Source: an uncultured bacterium
Lineage (GTDB): Bacteria > Patescibacteriota > Patescibacteriia > UBA1558 > GWA2-36-10
Length of the DNA stretch: 19,346 nucleotides
Reading direction: 5' to 3'
NCBI GenBank assembly: GCA_903876815.1
Contig: CAIRBL010000090.1
Span: 1 to 19,346 of the forward strand
The notes under the pieces were generated by a model. That model had not been told where the DNA came from and ran no database searches. It saw nothing but the letters and a program-made list of their open reading frames with translations. Position 1 is the stretch's first letter, and each line of letters opens with the position of its first letter. The position numbers and the translations under genes were made by a program. This document shows positions 9,501-15,080 of this stretch, one piece after another.

Positions 9501-11710
9501 CTAGACTTTACTACATCGTCCAAATAATCGCCGTTTATATCCATCAAACGGACAAAGCTGTCTTCGTTAGAAAAATAACGACCAGATTCCATTAATTGCA
9601 CAAAAATATCTGGCGCAACATAATCATCGGTCTCCTCCCAACCAGTGCCGTCGCCTTTATTAAGGTAAACATTATTAATATATCTGGTCCAGCCAGGTGA
9701 AGGATAATAATAACCAATTCTTTCATACCTAGATTCTATAATATCCACTAGAGCATCACCATTGACATCAGACAAACGAACTCCTGTATCTATAGTGCCA
9801 TTTGCTCCGGCTCCAGAGACTGGTAAGTTCTTATACATAAATGGTACCGGAACTATATAATTTAAATCCTCTTCCCAACCAGTGCCATCGCCTTTGTTGA
9901 TATAAACATGTTTGGTGTCAACAAAATTATCTGTATAATACCAAGTATAGTGCCTATAAGATGCCAAAGCATCTACTAAACCATCACCATTTACATCCAC
10001 CAAACGCACATCAAAATCTAGAAAACTACCGTTTGCGGTAAATCTTTTAATAAATGCAAAAGGAATCACATAATTTAAATCCTCTTCCCAACCAGTGCCA
10101 TCGCCTTTGTTGATATAAACATGTTTTGTCTCGCTATTATCAGCTTCGATTCTAGCCTCTATAATATCTACTAAACCATCACCATTTACATCCACCAAAC
10201 GCGCACCATCTTCAACAAAAACGGCATCAAAAATATATGGCCCAACGTTATTTACTCTAGCGAAGTAAACTGGAATGTTATAATTATCATCTATTTCCCA
10301 AGTATTATCACCTTTGTTAAGGTAAACGTTTTTCATGATCATATCACCAGCATGGCTAGTCATTCTAATATGAGAACGAACCATGTCTTCCAAACCATCA
10401 CCATTTACATCACCAAAACGTATACCATACTCACTGGCGTCAGAACCTCCGGCACTTAAAAAATCTGGCAAATCAAGATTCTCTATGTCTGTCCAAGCTT
10501 GTTCAAGATTGTTTGGATAATCAAACTCCGTTTCTGGCATCGCTACTCCTACTTCCTGATCCGAGCTTGGCGCTGCTTGTTGAACACCACTTAACAATGA
10601 TCTGTTGCCATTATCACCTGTTTCGTAGTTTAAATAATACTTTTTCTGCCACTGGTTATTTATTTTTACCAAAATCTGACTAATACGATAATTATTCGTA
10701 ACTTGAAAACCGGTTTGAAAAGAGCTTAAATTATCTGTTCTTGTTTCTCGTAAAAAATCTATTTCAAAGACACCATCCATTTGCGTGTGGCCAGTATAAA
10801 ATATTTTATCAGGATAAATTTGACCAGCATCTTTATAATATTCATATCTGACAAAATTATCATTGGTATCTCTGACTTCTGATAACATCCATTTATATAT
10901 TTTGGTATTATCAGTTGGATTATCTTGCCTGTCAGCTTGAATTTTACCAAAAGTATAAACCGTACCCATTTTATCAGTAATAATCCAAGTACTACTAGTA
11001 GTATATTCATACTTTAAGAAATCTCCGTTTTCTACCCTGGGACCATAAGTACCATGCACATCGTCAGACAAACTAATAGGCGCGAGTTCTCCGCCTAAAG
11101 AAGAAGTGAAATAATTATCTGTATATAGATTATCTATGCCTGTTTTATTTAGTCTTTCAATACTTGGGATATTAAGAGACCAACCATAACCAAACAAATT
11201 TTGATTATTTGTATCTTGATTGTTGTAGCTTAAGGCTAAATCTGGCTGCAAATTATTACGGCCGGCTGGTATCTCAATTGGATAGGTATAATTAAAAGCC
11301 CCGGTGTTAGTATCCGTATTGATATTGAGTTTATCTGTCAAAGATTTTATTTCATCTTTTTGGATATAAGGCTCTGGTTCTTCACCGTCACGATTTGCAT
11401 CCTCCGGTGGCAAGAGATCATCTTTGGGGACAATTTCCTCTGCAGGTAAAATCTCCACTGGTTTGATCTGGCCAATATCTATCGGATGGATAATAGGTTC
11501 CGGTGCTGGCTCTATGTTTATTGGTTTTTCAGCTGGCTGAGTATCTAGCGTATTAGTGTCAACAAGACTTAGCTGTCCAGTGGTTTCTATACTTGATTTT
11601 TCCAACGCAAAAACCGGCATAGAAAACGCCGGCATCAGAGAACCAAAAACCAAGCTAACTAATAAGCTTAAAGTGGCGGCCTGTTGCACACTTTGCTTGA
11701 GCTTGCGCAT
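3560..11710 (-). CDS. Secreted Rhs/YD-repeat polymorphic toxin, 2716 residues
   Basis: The start at 11710 gives a Sec signal peptide: basic MRKLK, a hydrophobic core, and a likely signal peptidase cut after VFA at residue 35. Next come an acidic, Pro-rich linker (50-120) and an SpvB-like domain (about 130-400; IEIPAGRNNLQPDLALSY and FGYGWSLNIP are typical). Twelve calcium-loop repeats (DxNxDGxxD, VCBS/FG-GAP type) start at 434, 507, 572, 648, 724, 796, 906, 956, 1012, 1058, 1111 and 1171. A LamG-like domain covers about 1376-1590. YD/RHS repeats (about 1600-2440) end in the RHS core (NFTGKEKDEESSLQYFGARY, then GRFVSIEP, to 2477). NNPIILADLDG (2512-2522) sits where Rhs proteins normally have a DPxG self-cleavage motif. 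An Ala/Gly-rich segment (2564-2605) precedes the toxin tip (about 2615-2716). No sortase signal, membrane anchor or wall-binding domain is visible. Architecture is closest to WapA-like secreted Rhs toxins used against neighbouring cells. Confidence 0.93.
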   Translation of the reverse strand: MRKLKQSVQQAATLSLLVSLVFGSLMPAFSMPVFALEKSSIETTGQLSLVDTNTLDTQPAEKPINIEPAPEPIIHPIDIGQIKPVEILPAEEIVPKDDLLPPEDANRDGEEPEPYIQKDEIKSLTDKLNINTDTNTGAFNYTYPIEIPAGRNNLQPDLALSYNNQDTNNQNLFGYGWSLNIPSIERLNKTGIDNLYTDNYFTSSLGGELAPISLSDDVHGTYGPRVENGDFLKYEYTTSSTWIITDKMGTVYTFGKIQADRQDNPTDNTKIYKWMLSEVRDTNDNFVRYEYYKDAGQIYPDKIFYTGHTQMDGVFEIDFLRETRTDNLSSFQTGFQVTNNYRISQILVKINNQWQKKYYLNYETGDNGNRSLLSGVQQAAPSSDQEVGVAMPETEFDYPNNLEQAWTDIENLDLPDFLSAGGSDASEYGIRFGDVNGDGLEDMVRSHIRMTSHAGDMIMKNVYLNKGDNTWEIDDNYNIPVYFARVNNVGPYIFDAVFVEDGARLVDVNGDGLVDIIEARIEADNSETKHVYINKGDGTGWEEDLNYVIPFAFIKRFTANGSFLDFDVRLVDVNGDGLVDALASYRHYTWYYTDNFVDTKHVYINKGDGTGWEEDLNYIVPVPFMYKNLPVSGAGANGTIDTGVRLSDVNGDALVDIIESRYERIGYYYPSPGWTRYINNVYLNKGDGTGWEETDDYVAPDIFVQLMESGRYFSNEDSFVRLMDINGDYLDDVVKSRYIDYNNEVNIDQGVWINKGDGTGWYSDSDEELPFYFSIFDPHNEGSSSGEFDNGCQFSDVNGDSVIDVICSRSMHSSPNDVHNIYINNNYNKVIGSINNNQGKNIDINYQSSAQYTEPDSQVSMSSERDTEVLLPEEEFEYTANSLTNHFNFTELCDSLSACKKLRYLDINGDSLVDVARVTSNTIGPVYINTGSYWVSGSFANLNIYNSWQSVFEFGDINGDGLVDVVVGTNLDDDQPVYNDFVYINNGSSWALDESINVPLHFASFGSKKLIDLNNDGYADIVYNDSEEVYLNNANNTGWTLSDWNAREMFDRYARRGDVNGDGLIDYYRYNHQSYDICINTGSGFDCDTEWSLLSFFWETGRDRDAWDFFDFNSDGLDDVLYSFSNSSGTYKVAYLNKGNAEWELINHNLPFLFKYQQNHNYIYNNVSFFDLNADGTKDIYLFDYSGNNNVYLHNTLAKSLSSISKDQYFNIHNTYESSAQSRDAGDALANPKLPYIIQTVQQINVFDGVATTTIDYQYSGGEQYFDSEHPRDKKFAGFAKVEKTIANKTTKTFYQQANETNSELGESTDTYAKIGKVYRQEVYDGQDLKSASIQKWQEEDLVNRKLVLKNSDRFIDSVNQESIDPIDSNYNDNDTLILWHMNGMVGSVDKRDNVHSSSYDLNEFGVSEANGFNGVPAGAYHLNGQDQYLQTEGFNIGYNNLTIEGWFKLASFGPGLSPIVNQETESGGTYDNARIQVGVNQEHKLYFITEDNELNIPTYQILSNSDIPLNEWVYFACSRENGVYKIYINGELDASHNYSGNGHLPSSLGDLYIGARYNPYYSPEPQNQYKFHGDLDEVRISLVARSASEILDKYNSRLDLQYYSSEISRAITYDYDLANGNLLSENNLGQVELNINTGEILDILSGDEKTTTYEYAQNTTKHILSAPKEKVITDNQDTKSQELYYDDLAFGQVNKVNLTKEDYVVDNVEINREFNDLGLVVAETDPENNVSEIVYDENDLYPSQTANSLNQITYTDYNLLNGQVATSTAANGAMIVNTYDAFGRLIKTQISSPSSTTELLTKQDIVYQDFEFPRYKETKDYFDVNQYKIQREYYDGLDRVIQTKTQTASSTLWSTQDIAYDSLGRVTHQSLPYFSQNISYSAPDLNQVAKTYTYDALDRVLTEITPVGTTTYEYNGLTTTIYDANNHRKDLTKDAYSNLVEVKEYNGQDVYTTSYEYSLTNKLTKITDALGNIRNFVYDDLDNLVSQDMIHRPNAQNIPNLTYTYDKNGNVLTETNFNNQIITYTYDDLNRVLTESVNASPKITYVYDQGINNLGQLTRVNYLHNGNWQTYNYNFLNQLTDYDVRINNDTYALNYAYNLNNALKQIDYPNSKTANYTFNNIGQVSSVSIATSTIATNLQYNANGQLLHLERGNNLVTNYTYDPTQAYRLTNLSTTNATSTLQNISYTYDAVGNILQINDNANTNLAKTATYFYDDLNRLASTTVSYVNIPNFNYSQSFSYDAIGNILTNSSLGTYSYTNNNPQQLSNVPNQNFVYDNAGNLLTDSQKTLTWDWRSRMSKSQNNGTSDYTSYEYDSQNQRLLKTTKRPTIIKLPLAKATNNLSLTKPPVEIGQDIILTEEHYVDQYFERDDKNNDTKDHVFINGQKIATINNNNAPYYIISDHLNSSSILVDSNTNIAEVSDYMPFGSEAYSNTIIDLDNNYNFTGKEKDEESSLQYFGARYMDNEIGRFVSIEPVILALHDNNKLKSLTGSELQEFLQDPQKLQYYSYSRNNPIILADLDGNWWKELITGKQSWSSFKVELGQAANQLYNDSGAWKAAMDHPVATGVVTGLAGGAAAAGAAAGLTALSTQYLGGIGTACLAFCNKAQDTVKLLNSPIDITVNRLNHVLDEHTVGGGSTFGKSIFNQGEDIVNLIKQGTQQVIEKQAFGNNFQRVFDVGRNIGIDRLTNQQTRIMTVITNAAGRMITAFPGVPVKH
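3563..3868 (-). other. Toxin tip of the Rhs protein: EndoU/BECR-like RNase domain (residues about 2615-2716)
   Basis: The last 100 residues contain RLNHVLDEHTVGGGSTFGKS (2624-2643) and end with GRMITAFPGVPVKH. His2627 and His2632, the Gly-rich turn plus GKSxF, and a terminal strand with Thr2707 in TAFP match the order of features in bacterial EndoU and related BECR-fold ribonuclease toxins (paired His early, Thr/Ser before a Tyr/Phe-Pro late). From that family resemblance I infer RNA cleavage, with tRNA or another RNA as target. The exact Pfam family is uncertain and no substrate can be read from the sequence. The domain follows a hydrophobic Ala/Gly-rich stretch that may help it enter the target cell. 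Confidence 0.6.
9857..9913 (-). repeat. 57-bp direct repeat, copy A (within VCBS array)
   Basis: This stretch is identical to 10070-10126, 213 nt (71 codons) away. It encodes the YINKGDGTGWEEDLNY part of one calcium-loop repeat. A diverged version lies near 9636-9680. Perfect identity at the DNA level, including synonymous positions, points to recent duplication or gene conversion. Confidence 0.9.
10070..10126 (-). repeat. 57-bp direct repeat, copy B (within VCBS array)
   Basis: Partner of the copy at 9857-9913, in the same orientation and the same reading frame. The offset of 71 codons equals roughly one repeat unit of the first VCBS block, whose units are 65-76 residues long. Confidence 0.9.
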
Positions 11711-11750
11711 ATTGTTTATGCTTAAATTATTAAATTGTCATCTTAAACTT

Positions 11751-11779
11751 AAACTAGCAAAAAGCCAAAAGTTTGTCAA
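11751..11779 (-). promoter_or_regulatory. Promoter of the Rhs toxin-immunity operon
   Basis: On the minus strand a perfect TTGACA (11779-11774), a 17-nt spacer and TAGTTT (11756-11751) lie upstream of the ATG at 11710. The -10 is imperfect (TAnnnT retained), so strength is probably moderate. The predicted start near 11744 leaves a leader of about 34 nt with no Shine-Dalgarno. The promoter lies just downstream of the rplL terminator. Confidence 0.6.
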
Positions 11780-11785
11780 CTAAAC

Positions 11786-11816
11786 AAAAAACCTCCCCCG
11801 TTAGGAGAGATTTTTT
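11786..11816 (-). terminator. Terminator of the rplJ-rplL operon
   Basis: Read on the minus strand, the RNA is AAAAAAUCUCUCC, loop UAACG, GGGGAGGUUUUUU. All positions pair, two of them as G-U wobbles. On the plus strand the same positions become A-C mismatches, so the hairpin is selected for minus-strand termination, 19 nt after the rplL stop codon. Confidence 0.85.
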
Positions 11817-11834
11817 AAATATAAAACTTAAAGC

Positions 11835-12239
11835 TTATTTTAAGGTAACAGTAGCACCAGCTTCTGTTAATTTGGCTTTGATGTTTTCGGCTTCTTCTTT
11901 TGAAGCACCTTCTTTAACCATGACTGGAGCGCCATCAGCTAAATCTTTGGCTTCTTTTAAGCCTAATTGAGTGACTTCGCGGATAGCTTTGATCACACCA
12001 ATTTTGTTATCACCTGCAGAAGTCAACTCAACATTGAAAGATGATTTTTCTTCTGCAGCTTCAGTAGCACCGGCAGCTGGAGCAGCCATAGCCATCATAG
12101 GAGCGGCGGCGGAAACATTGAACTTGTCTTCTAATAAAGTTACCAACTCTGATAAATCCAAAACTGACATTTTTTCGATTTCTTCAACAATGCCTTTGAA
12201 TTTAGCTGGCACTTCAACGATTTTTTTCTCTTCTGACAT
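11835..12239 (-). CDS. rplL: Ribosomal protein bL12 (L7/L12)
   Basis: A 134-residue protein of the ribosomal stalk that recruits and stimulates translational GTPases. The N-terminal dimerisation part (MSVLDLSELVTLLEDKF, from residue 24) is followed by an Ala/Met/Pro-rich hinge (about 44-64). The C-terminal globular domain contains KIGVIKAIREVTQLGLKEAKDL and ends AGATVTLK, the canonical sequence that contacts the factors. Slightly longer than the usual about 120 residues because of an extended N-terminus. It lies 35 nt downstream of rplJ in the normal order and is followed by a dedicated terminator. Expression should follow the L10 leader upstream of rplJ. Identification is secure. Confidence 0.98.
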   Translation of the reverse strand: MSEEKKIVEVPAKFKGIVEEIEKMSVLDLSELVTLLEDKFNVSAAAPMMAMAAPAAGATEAAEEKSSFNVELTSAGDNKIGVIKAIREVTQLGLKEAKDLADGAPVMVKEGASKEEAENIKAKLTEAGATVTLK

Positions 12240-12274
12240 AAATTTATTGATTATTAATTTATTAATGTTAAAAA

Positions 12275-12793
12275 TTATTTCTTTTCTTTAATAGCATTTA
12301 AAACGCCTACTAAATTGCGTAAATTGCCCTTCAAAACTCCGACCATTCCAGAAATTGGAGCTTGCAAGGTGCCGACCAATTTGGCCAACATAACTTCTTT
12401 GCTTGGTAAGGAAGCTAGTTTTTTTACCATGTCAGGTAAAATGATTCTATTTTCCAAAATACCACTACCCATTTCTAAATTGTCATTTTCTTTGACATAT
12501 TTATTCAAAACACTGACGGCAGCGACTTCATCTTCAAAAGAAAAAGTGGCAGCAATATTACCCTCTAAACTTTCGATACTATCGGCATTTTCTAAATCAC
12601 CTAAAGCTTTTTTTAACAAAGTCTTTTTGACTACCAAGTATTCTCCGCCTTTACTTTTGAGATCTCTGCGTAAAGCTTCAACTGTTTTCACAGCCAAACC
12701 TTTGTCAGCAGAAAAAACAACGGATTTACTTTGGGCAATTTTGTCTTTGACTTTATCCAAAGCTAATTGTTTTTGTTGCTTAGTTTTTGACAT
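12275..12793 (-). CDS. rplJ: Ribosomal protein uL10
   Basis: A 172-residue protein forming the base of the ribosomal stalk; its C-terminal helix holds L12 dimers. The N-terminal half has the family pattern (KSVVFSADKGLAVKTVEALRRDLK, then YLVVKKTLLKKAL). The motif LPSKEVMLAKLVGTLQAPISGMVGVLKG lies at about 128-155 and is characteristic. Length matches the family. It is the first gene of a two-gene operon with rplL and has its own promoter at 12942-12970, a leader of about 140 nt with the L10-binding element, and an attenuator hairpin ending 20 nt before the start codon. rplK and rplA, often upstream in other bacteria, are not here; mltG is. No Shine-Dalgarno is visible. Confidence 0.98.
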   Translation of the reverse strand: MSKTKQQKQLALDKVKDKIAQSKSVVFSADKGLAVKTVEALRRDLKSKGGEYLVVKKTLLKKALGDLENADSIESLEGNIAATFSFEDEVAAVSVLNKYVKENDNLEMGSGILENRIILPDMVKKLASLPSKEVMLAKLVGTLQAPISGMVGVLKGNLRNLVGVLNAIKEKK

Positions 12794-12812
12794 ATATTTT
12801 TATAATTTAAAC

Positions 12813-12839
12813 AAAAAATCTGCGTAAATTTACCGCAGA
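12813..12839 (-). terminator. Attenuator (intrinsic terminator) in the rplJ leader
   Basis: On the minus strand TCTGCG (12839-12834) pairs with CGCAGA (12824-12819) around a self-complementary GTAAATTTA, and TTTTTT follows (12818-12813). It lies after the L10 leader and 20 nt before the rplJ start, so it can stop transcription before the operon is read. Confidence 0.8.
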
Positions 12840-12857
12840 CAATGAAAATAATAGATA

Positions 12858-12926
12858 TTTTTCACCTCGGCAGGTCTTATTTTTAGCTAATATTAGCCAA
12901 AAGCCTACTTTCTTGGGTAAATTTAT
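12858..12926 (-). ncRNA. L10 leader (L10-L12 binding element, autoregulation of rplJL)
   Basis: The minus-strand RNA holds the conserved L10-leader segments: CCAAGAAAGUAGG on the 5' side and ACCUGCCGAGGUG on the 3' side. GUAGG pairs with CCUGC and UUACC with GGUGA, leaving an asymmetric GA-rich internal loop that looks like the kink-turn bound by L10. Between them is a hairpin, UUGGCUAA with UUAGCUAA (12883-12900). The known role of this family is feedback control by the L10(L12)4 complex. Boundaries are approximate. Confidence 0.85.
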
Positions 12927-12941
12927 TTAATTTGTGTTGAT

Positions 12942-12970
12942 ATTATAAAGGAAAAAAATGAAAGCGTCAA
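12942..12970 (-). promoter_or_regulatory. Strong promoter of rplJ-rplL
   Basis: TTGACG (12970-12965), a 17-nt spacer and a perfect TATAAT (12947-12942) on the minus strand. Transcription should start near 12935, placing the whole L10 leader and the attenuator in the 5' UTR. The -35 begins 11 nt after the mltG stop codon. Confidence 0.85.
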
Positions 12971-12981
12971 GAGCAAGATTT

Positions 12982-13992
12982 TTAATCCAAATATTTAGCC
13001 TTATTTTTCAGATGCTCTTGGTAAGTTTTACTATAAATAACCTCCCCTTCTTTGGTGGTCAAAAAATAATAATAATCATTTGGCGTTGGATAAACTACCG
13101 CCTCAATACTAGAAATACTAGGATTAGAAATCGGACCTGGTGGCAAACCACGATATTTGTAAGTATTATATAAAGAATCAACTTCCAAATCCGCTAAAGT
13201 CGGCTGAGACAAGCTTTTACCCGTCACAAAATTGACCGTCGCATCAGACTGCAAACCAATGCCATCTTTTAATCTTTTCAAAAAAACATCAGCAATCATT
13301 TTTTTGTCTGTATCATGTGGCACTTCTCTTTCAATGATCGAAGCCAAATTCACCACTTCAAATAAAGTTTTATTTTGCCTATTTATCTCTGCCTGCAAAT
13401 CAAAAGACACTTTGACGGAAAAATTCTTCAACATTTTTCTCACCAAATCTTCTTCGGTAGTATTGTTGTCGATAAAATAAGTATCGGGATACAAATAACC
13501 TTCTAGACTAGCGCTAACAGGCACATCGCTTAAAAAAACAAACTCTTCTGCCCAGGCACTTTTGTTAGCTGTTAAATCCAAAAATTTCTGATAAGACAAA
13601 TTGTTTTTTTCCAGCACTGCTTGCAGCTGGTCCAAATTACGACGCCAACCTTCTACAATCGTCAAACTTTTTTGTGAATTTTCAGGCAAACTCAAAATCA
13701 AAGTGCTTAAATTTTTGATCGAAATATGAGCTGGCACCTGATAAATACCAGCCTTGACCTTGTCCTCTGACTTTAAAAGCCACAGCCAAGTTTCAAAAAC
13801 AAACTTATTGTTTATCAACTGACTTTTATATAAATTTACACTGATTTCATTCACACCCTGACCTTGCTTAATTTCAAAACTTTTGTCACTAGCAAGTTTA
13901 TTAGCTGACAATAAAACAACAAAAAACCAAGCAGCGGCAACTAGCGCACTCAAAATAACTACTGATAATATTATTTTAATACTTTTGATCAT
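12982..13992 (-). CDS. mltG: Endolytic murein transglycosylase MltG (YceG-like)
   Basis: A 336-residue membrane-anchored enzyme that cuts nascent peptidoglycan strands near the inner membrane and influences glycan length. Residues about 5-30 form one transmembrane segment (IKIILSVVILSALVAAAWFFV), leaving the rest outside. A LysM-like N-terminal part (about 38-105) is followed by the catalytic domain. ASIIERE (217-223) carries the conserved catalytic Glu (E221 by comparison with E. coli). LQSDATVNF (247-255), YNTYKYRGLPPGPISNPS (275-292) and YYYFLTTKEGEVIYSKTYQEH (307-327) are family signatures. Length is normal. Its ATG overlaps the manC stop by 4 nt (ATGA), so it is translated together with manC and uppP. 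The rplJ promoter starts just after it, and no strong terminator is visible. Confidence 0.96.
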   Translation of the reverse strand: MIKSIKIILSVVILSALVAAAWFFVVLLSANKLASDKSFEIKQGQGVNEISVNLYKSQLINNKFVFETWLWLLKSEDKVKAGIYQVPAHISIKNLSTLILSLPENSQKSLTIVEGWRRNLDQLQAVLEKNNLSYQKFLDLTANKSAWAEEFVFLSDVPVSASLEGYLYPDTYFIDNNTTEEDLVRKMLKNFSVKVSFDLQAEINRQNKTLFEVVNLASIIEREVPHDTDKKMIADVFLKRLKDGIGLQSDATVNFVTGKSLSQPTLADLEVDSLYNTYKYRGLPPGPISNPSISSIEAVVYPTPNDYYYFLTTKEGEVIYSKTYQEHLKNKAKYLD

Positions 13993-15080
13993 AAGTAATC
14001 TTCTAAGCCTTTTTCTTTAAAAATCTCTAAGAGCTGTTTGACTTCTTGCGCTCTGTCAGCCGCACATAAAAAAATCACTTTTTCCGTTTCTACCAAAATT
14101 AAATCTTTGACTCCTAAAGTTGCCACTATTTTGCCACTACTAGAATACAATAAGTTATCCTGACTATCAAGCCCAATATGAGAAACATTGCTAACATTAG
14201 CAGCATCTTCTTTATTTAAACGCATATCTCTAACTGCGCGCCAATGACCCACATCTGCCCAAGTCAAATCTACTGGCACTACCACAACTGAAGCCAACTT
14301 TTCTAACAAAGCATAATCTATGGAACTACTTTCTACATTTTGATAAAGTTCTGCTAAAATTTTATCATAGTCCGCTTGATTATGAGTATCAAGGGCGGCT
14401 AATAATTTTTCTAAATAAGCAAAAACTTCCGGCAAAAACTCTTGATACCACAACATGAATTGTTTAGCTGAAAAAATAAACATTCCCGTATTCCAAAGGT
14501 ATTCACCGCTAACTAAATAGTTTTCTGCTGTGCTTAAGTTTGGCTTTTCTTTAAACTGATTGACAGCAAACAAATCAATGTCAGCAATTTGGTCTATCGG
14601 CTCTTTTTTAAAATGAATATAGCCATAGCCAGTCTCTGGATATAATGGTCGCGCGCCAAGTAAAACAAAATTTTCGGGATGCTGTGCTGTCCAAGTGCCG
14701 ATTTTTTCCACTAAACTTAAATATTTGTCTTCTTCGGCAATAAAAGCATCGCTACTGGAAATCAAGGCAACGCCCTCTGGATCACGATGCAAAATATGCA
14801 CTACCGCCAATCCAATAGCAATGGCTGTGTTCTTGCCTTTTGGCTCTAAAACTAGATTTTGTGTCTGTAGAGCTACTTGCGCGCTGATCAAATCCTTTAT
14901 ATCCTCAGTGGTCACAATCAAAATATCTTGCACAGAAAATTTTTTGGCTAAACGAGTATAAGTAGCTTGTAATAAAGTCTTCTGATCGCCAAAAGCTTGC
15001 ACTTGTTTTGGTGCATTTTTGGTTGATACTGGCCACAATCTGGTGCCTGAGCCGCCGGCTAAAATAACTGGGTAAATCAT
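13989..15080 (-). CDS. manC: Mannose-1-phosphate guanylyltransferase
   Basis: A 363-residue cytoplasmic nucleotidyltransferase that makes GDP-mannose from mannose-1-phosphate and GTP, a precursor for surface glycans. The N-terminal signature LAGGSGTRLWP (7-17) binds the nucleotide. LEPKGKNTA (78-86), WNTGMF (196-201), SSIDYALLE (252-260) and WADVGHW (274-280) are all family motifs. The usual acidic motif SDH reads SDA (110-112), a change near the metal or sugar site worth noting. The length fits the short form that lacks the C-terminal phosphomannose isomerase domain. It overlaps uppP upstream and mltG downstream by 4 nt each (ATGA), a sign of strict co-translation. Related enzymes acting on other hexose phosphates cannot be fully excluded. 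Confidence 0.92.
   Translation of the reverse strand: MIYPVILAGGSGTRLWPVSTKNAPKQVQAFGDQKTLLQATYTRLAKKFSVQDILIVTTEDIKDLISAQVALQTQNLVLEPKGKNTAIAIGLAVVHILHRDPEGVALISSSDAFIAEEDKYLSLVEKIGTWTAQHPENFVLLGARPLYPETGYGYIHFKKEPIDQIADIDLFAVNQFKEKPNLSTAENYLVSGEYLWNTGMFIFSAKQFMLWYQEFLPEVFAYLEKLLAALDTHNQADYDKILAELYQNVESSSIDYALLEKLASVVVVPVDLTWADVGHWRAVRDMRLNKEDAANVSNVSHIGLDSQDNLLYSSSGKIVATLGVKDLILVETEKVIFLCAADRAQEVKQLLEIFKEKGLEDYL

Noticed and set aside
9221..10438. Regularly spaced repeats as a CRISPR-like array
   Set aside because: The period is one protein repeat, the frame is open throughout, and the units encode calcium-binding DxNxDG loops; it is a coding VCBS array.
11556..12291. Plus-strand frames opposite rplL and the Rhs start
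   Set aside because: They cross the Rhs promoter and the rplL terminator and have no recognisable domain; shadows of real genes.
12315..12827. 170-codon plus-strand frame opposite rplJ
   Set aside because: It mirrors the secure rplJ gene, has low-complexity Ser/Leu/Lys content, and no family pattern; an antisense shadow.
12968..13020. 8-bp inverted repeat CAAGAGCA / TGCTCTTG at the mltG 3' end as a terminator
   Set aside because: The loop is about 37 nt and no T-tract follows directly; it overlaps the rplJ -35. Probably chance or a weak structure.
13989..15080. Possible TGA recoding (Gly) as in Gracilibacteria or Absconditabacteria
   Set aside because: TGA ends manC and uppP at the expected family lengths within ATGA overlaps, so it is a stop.
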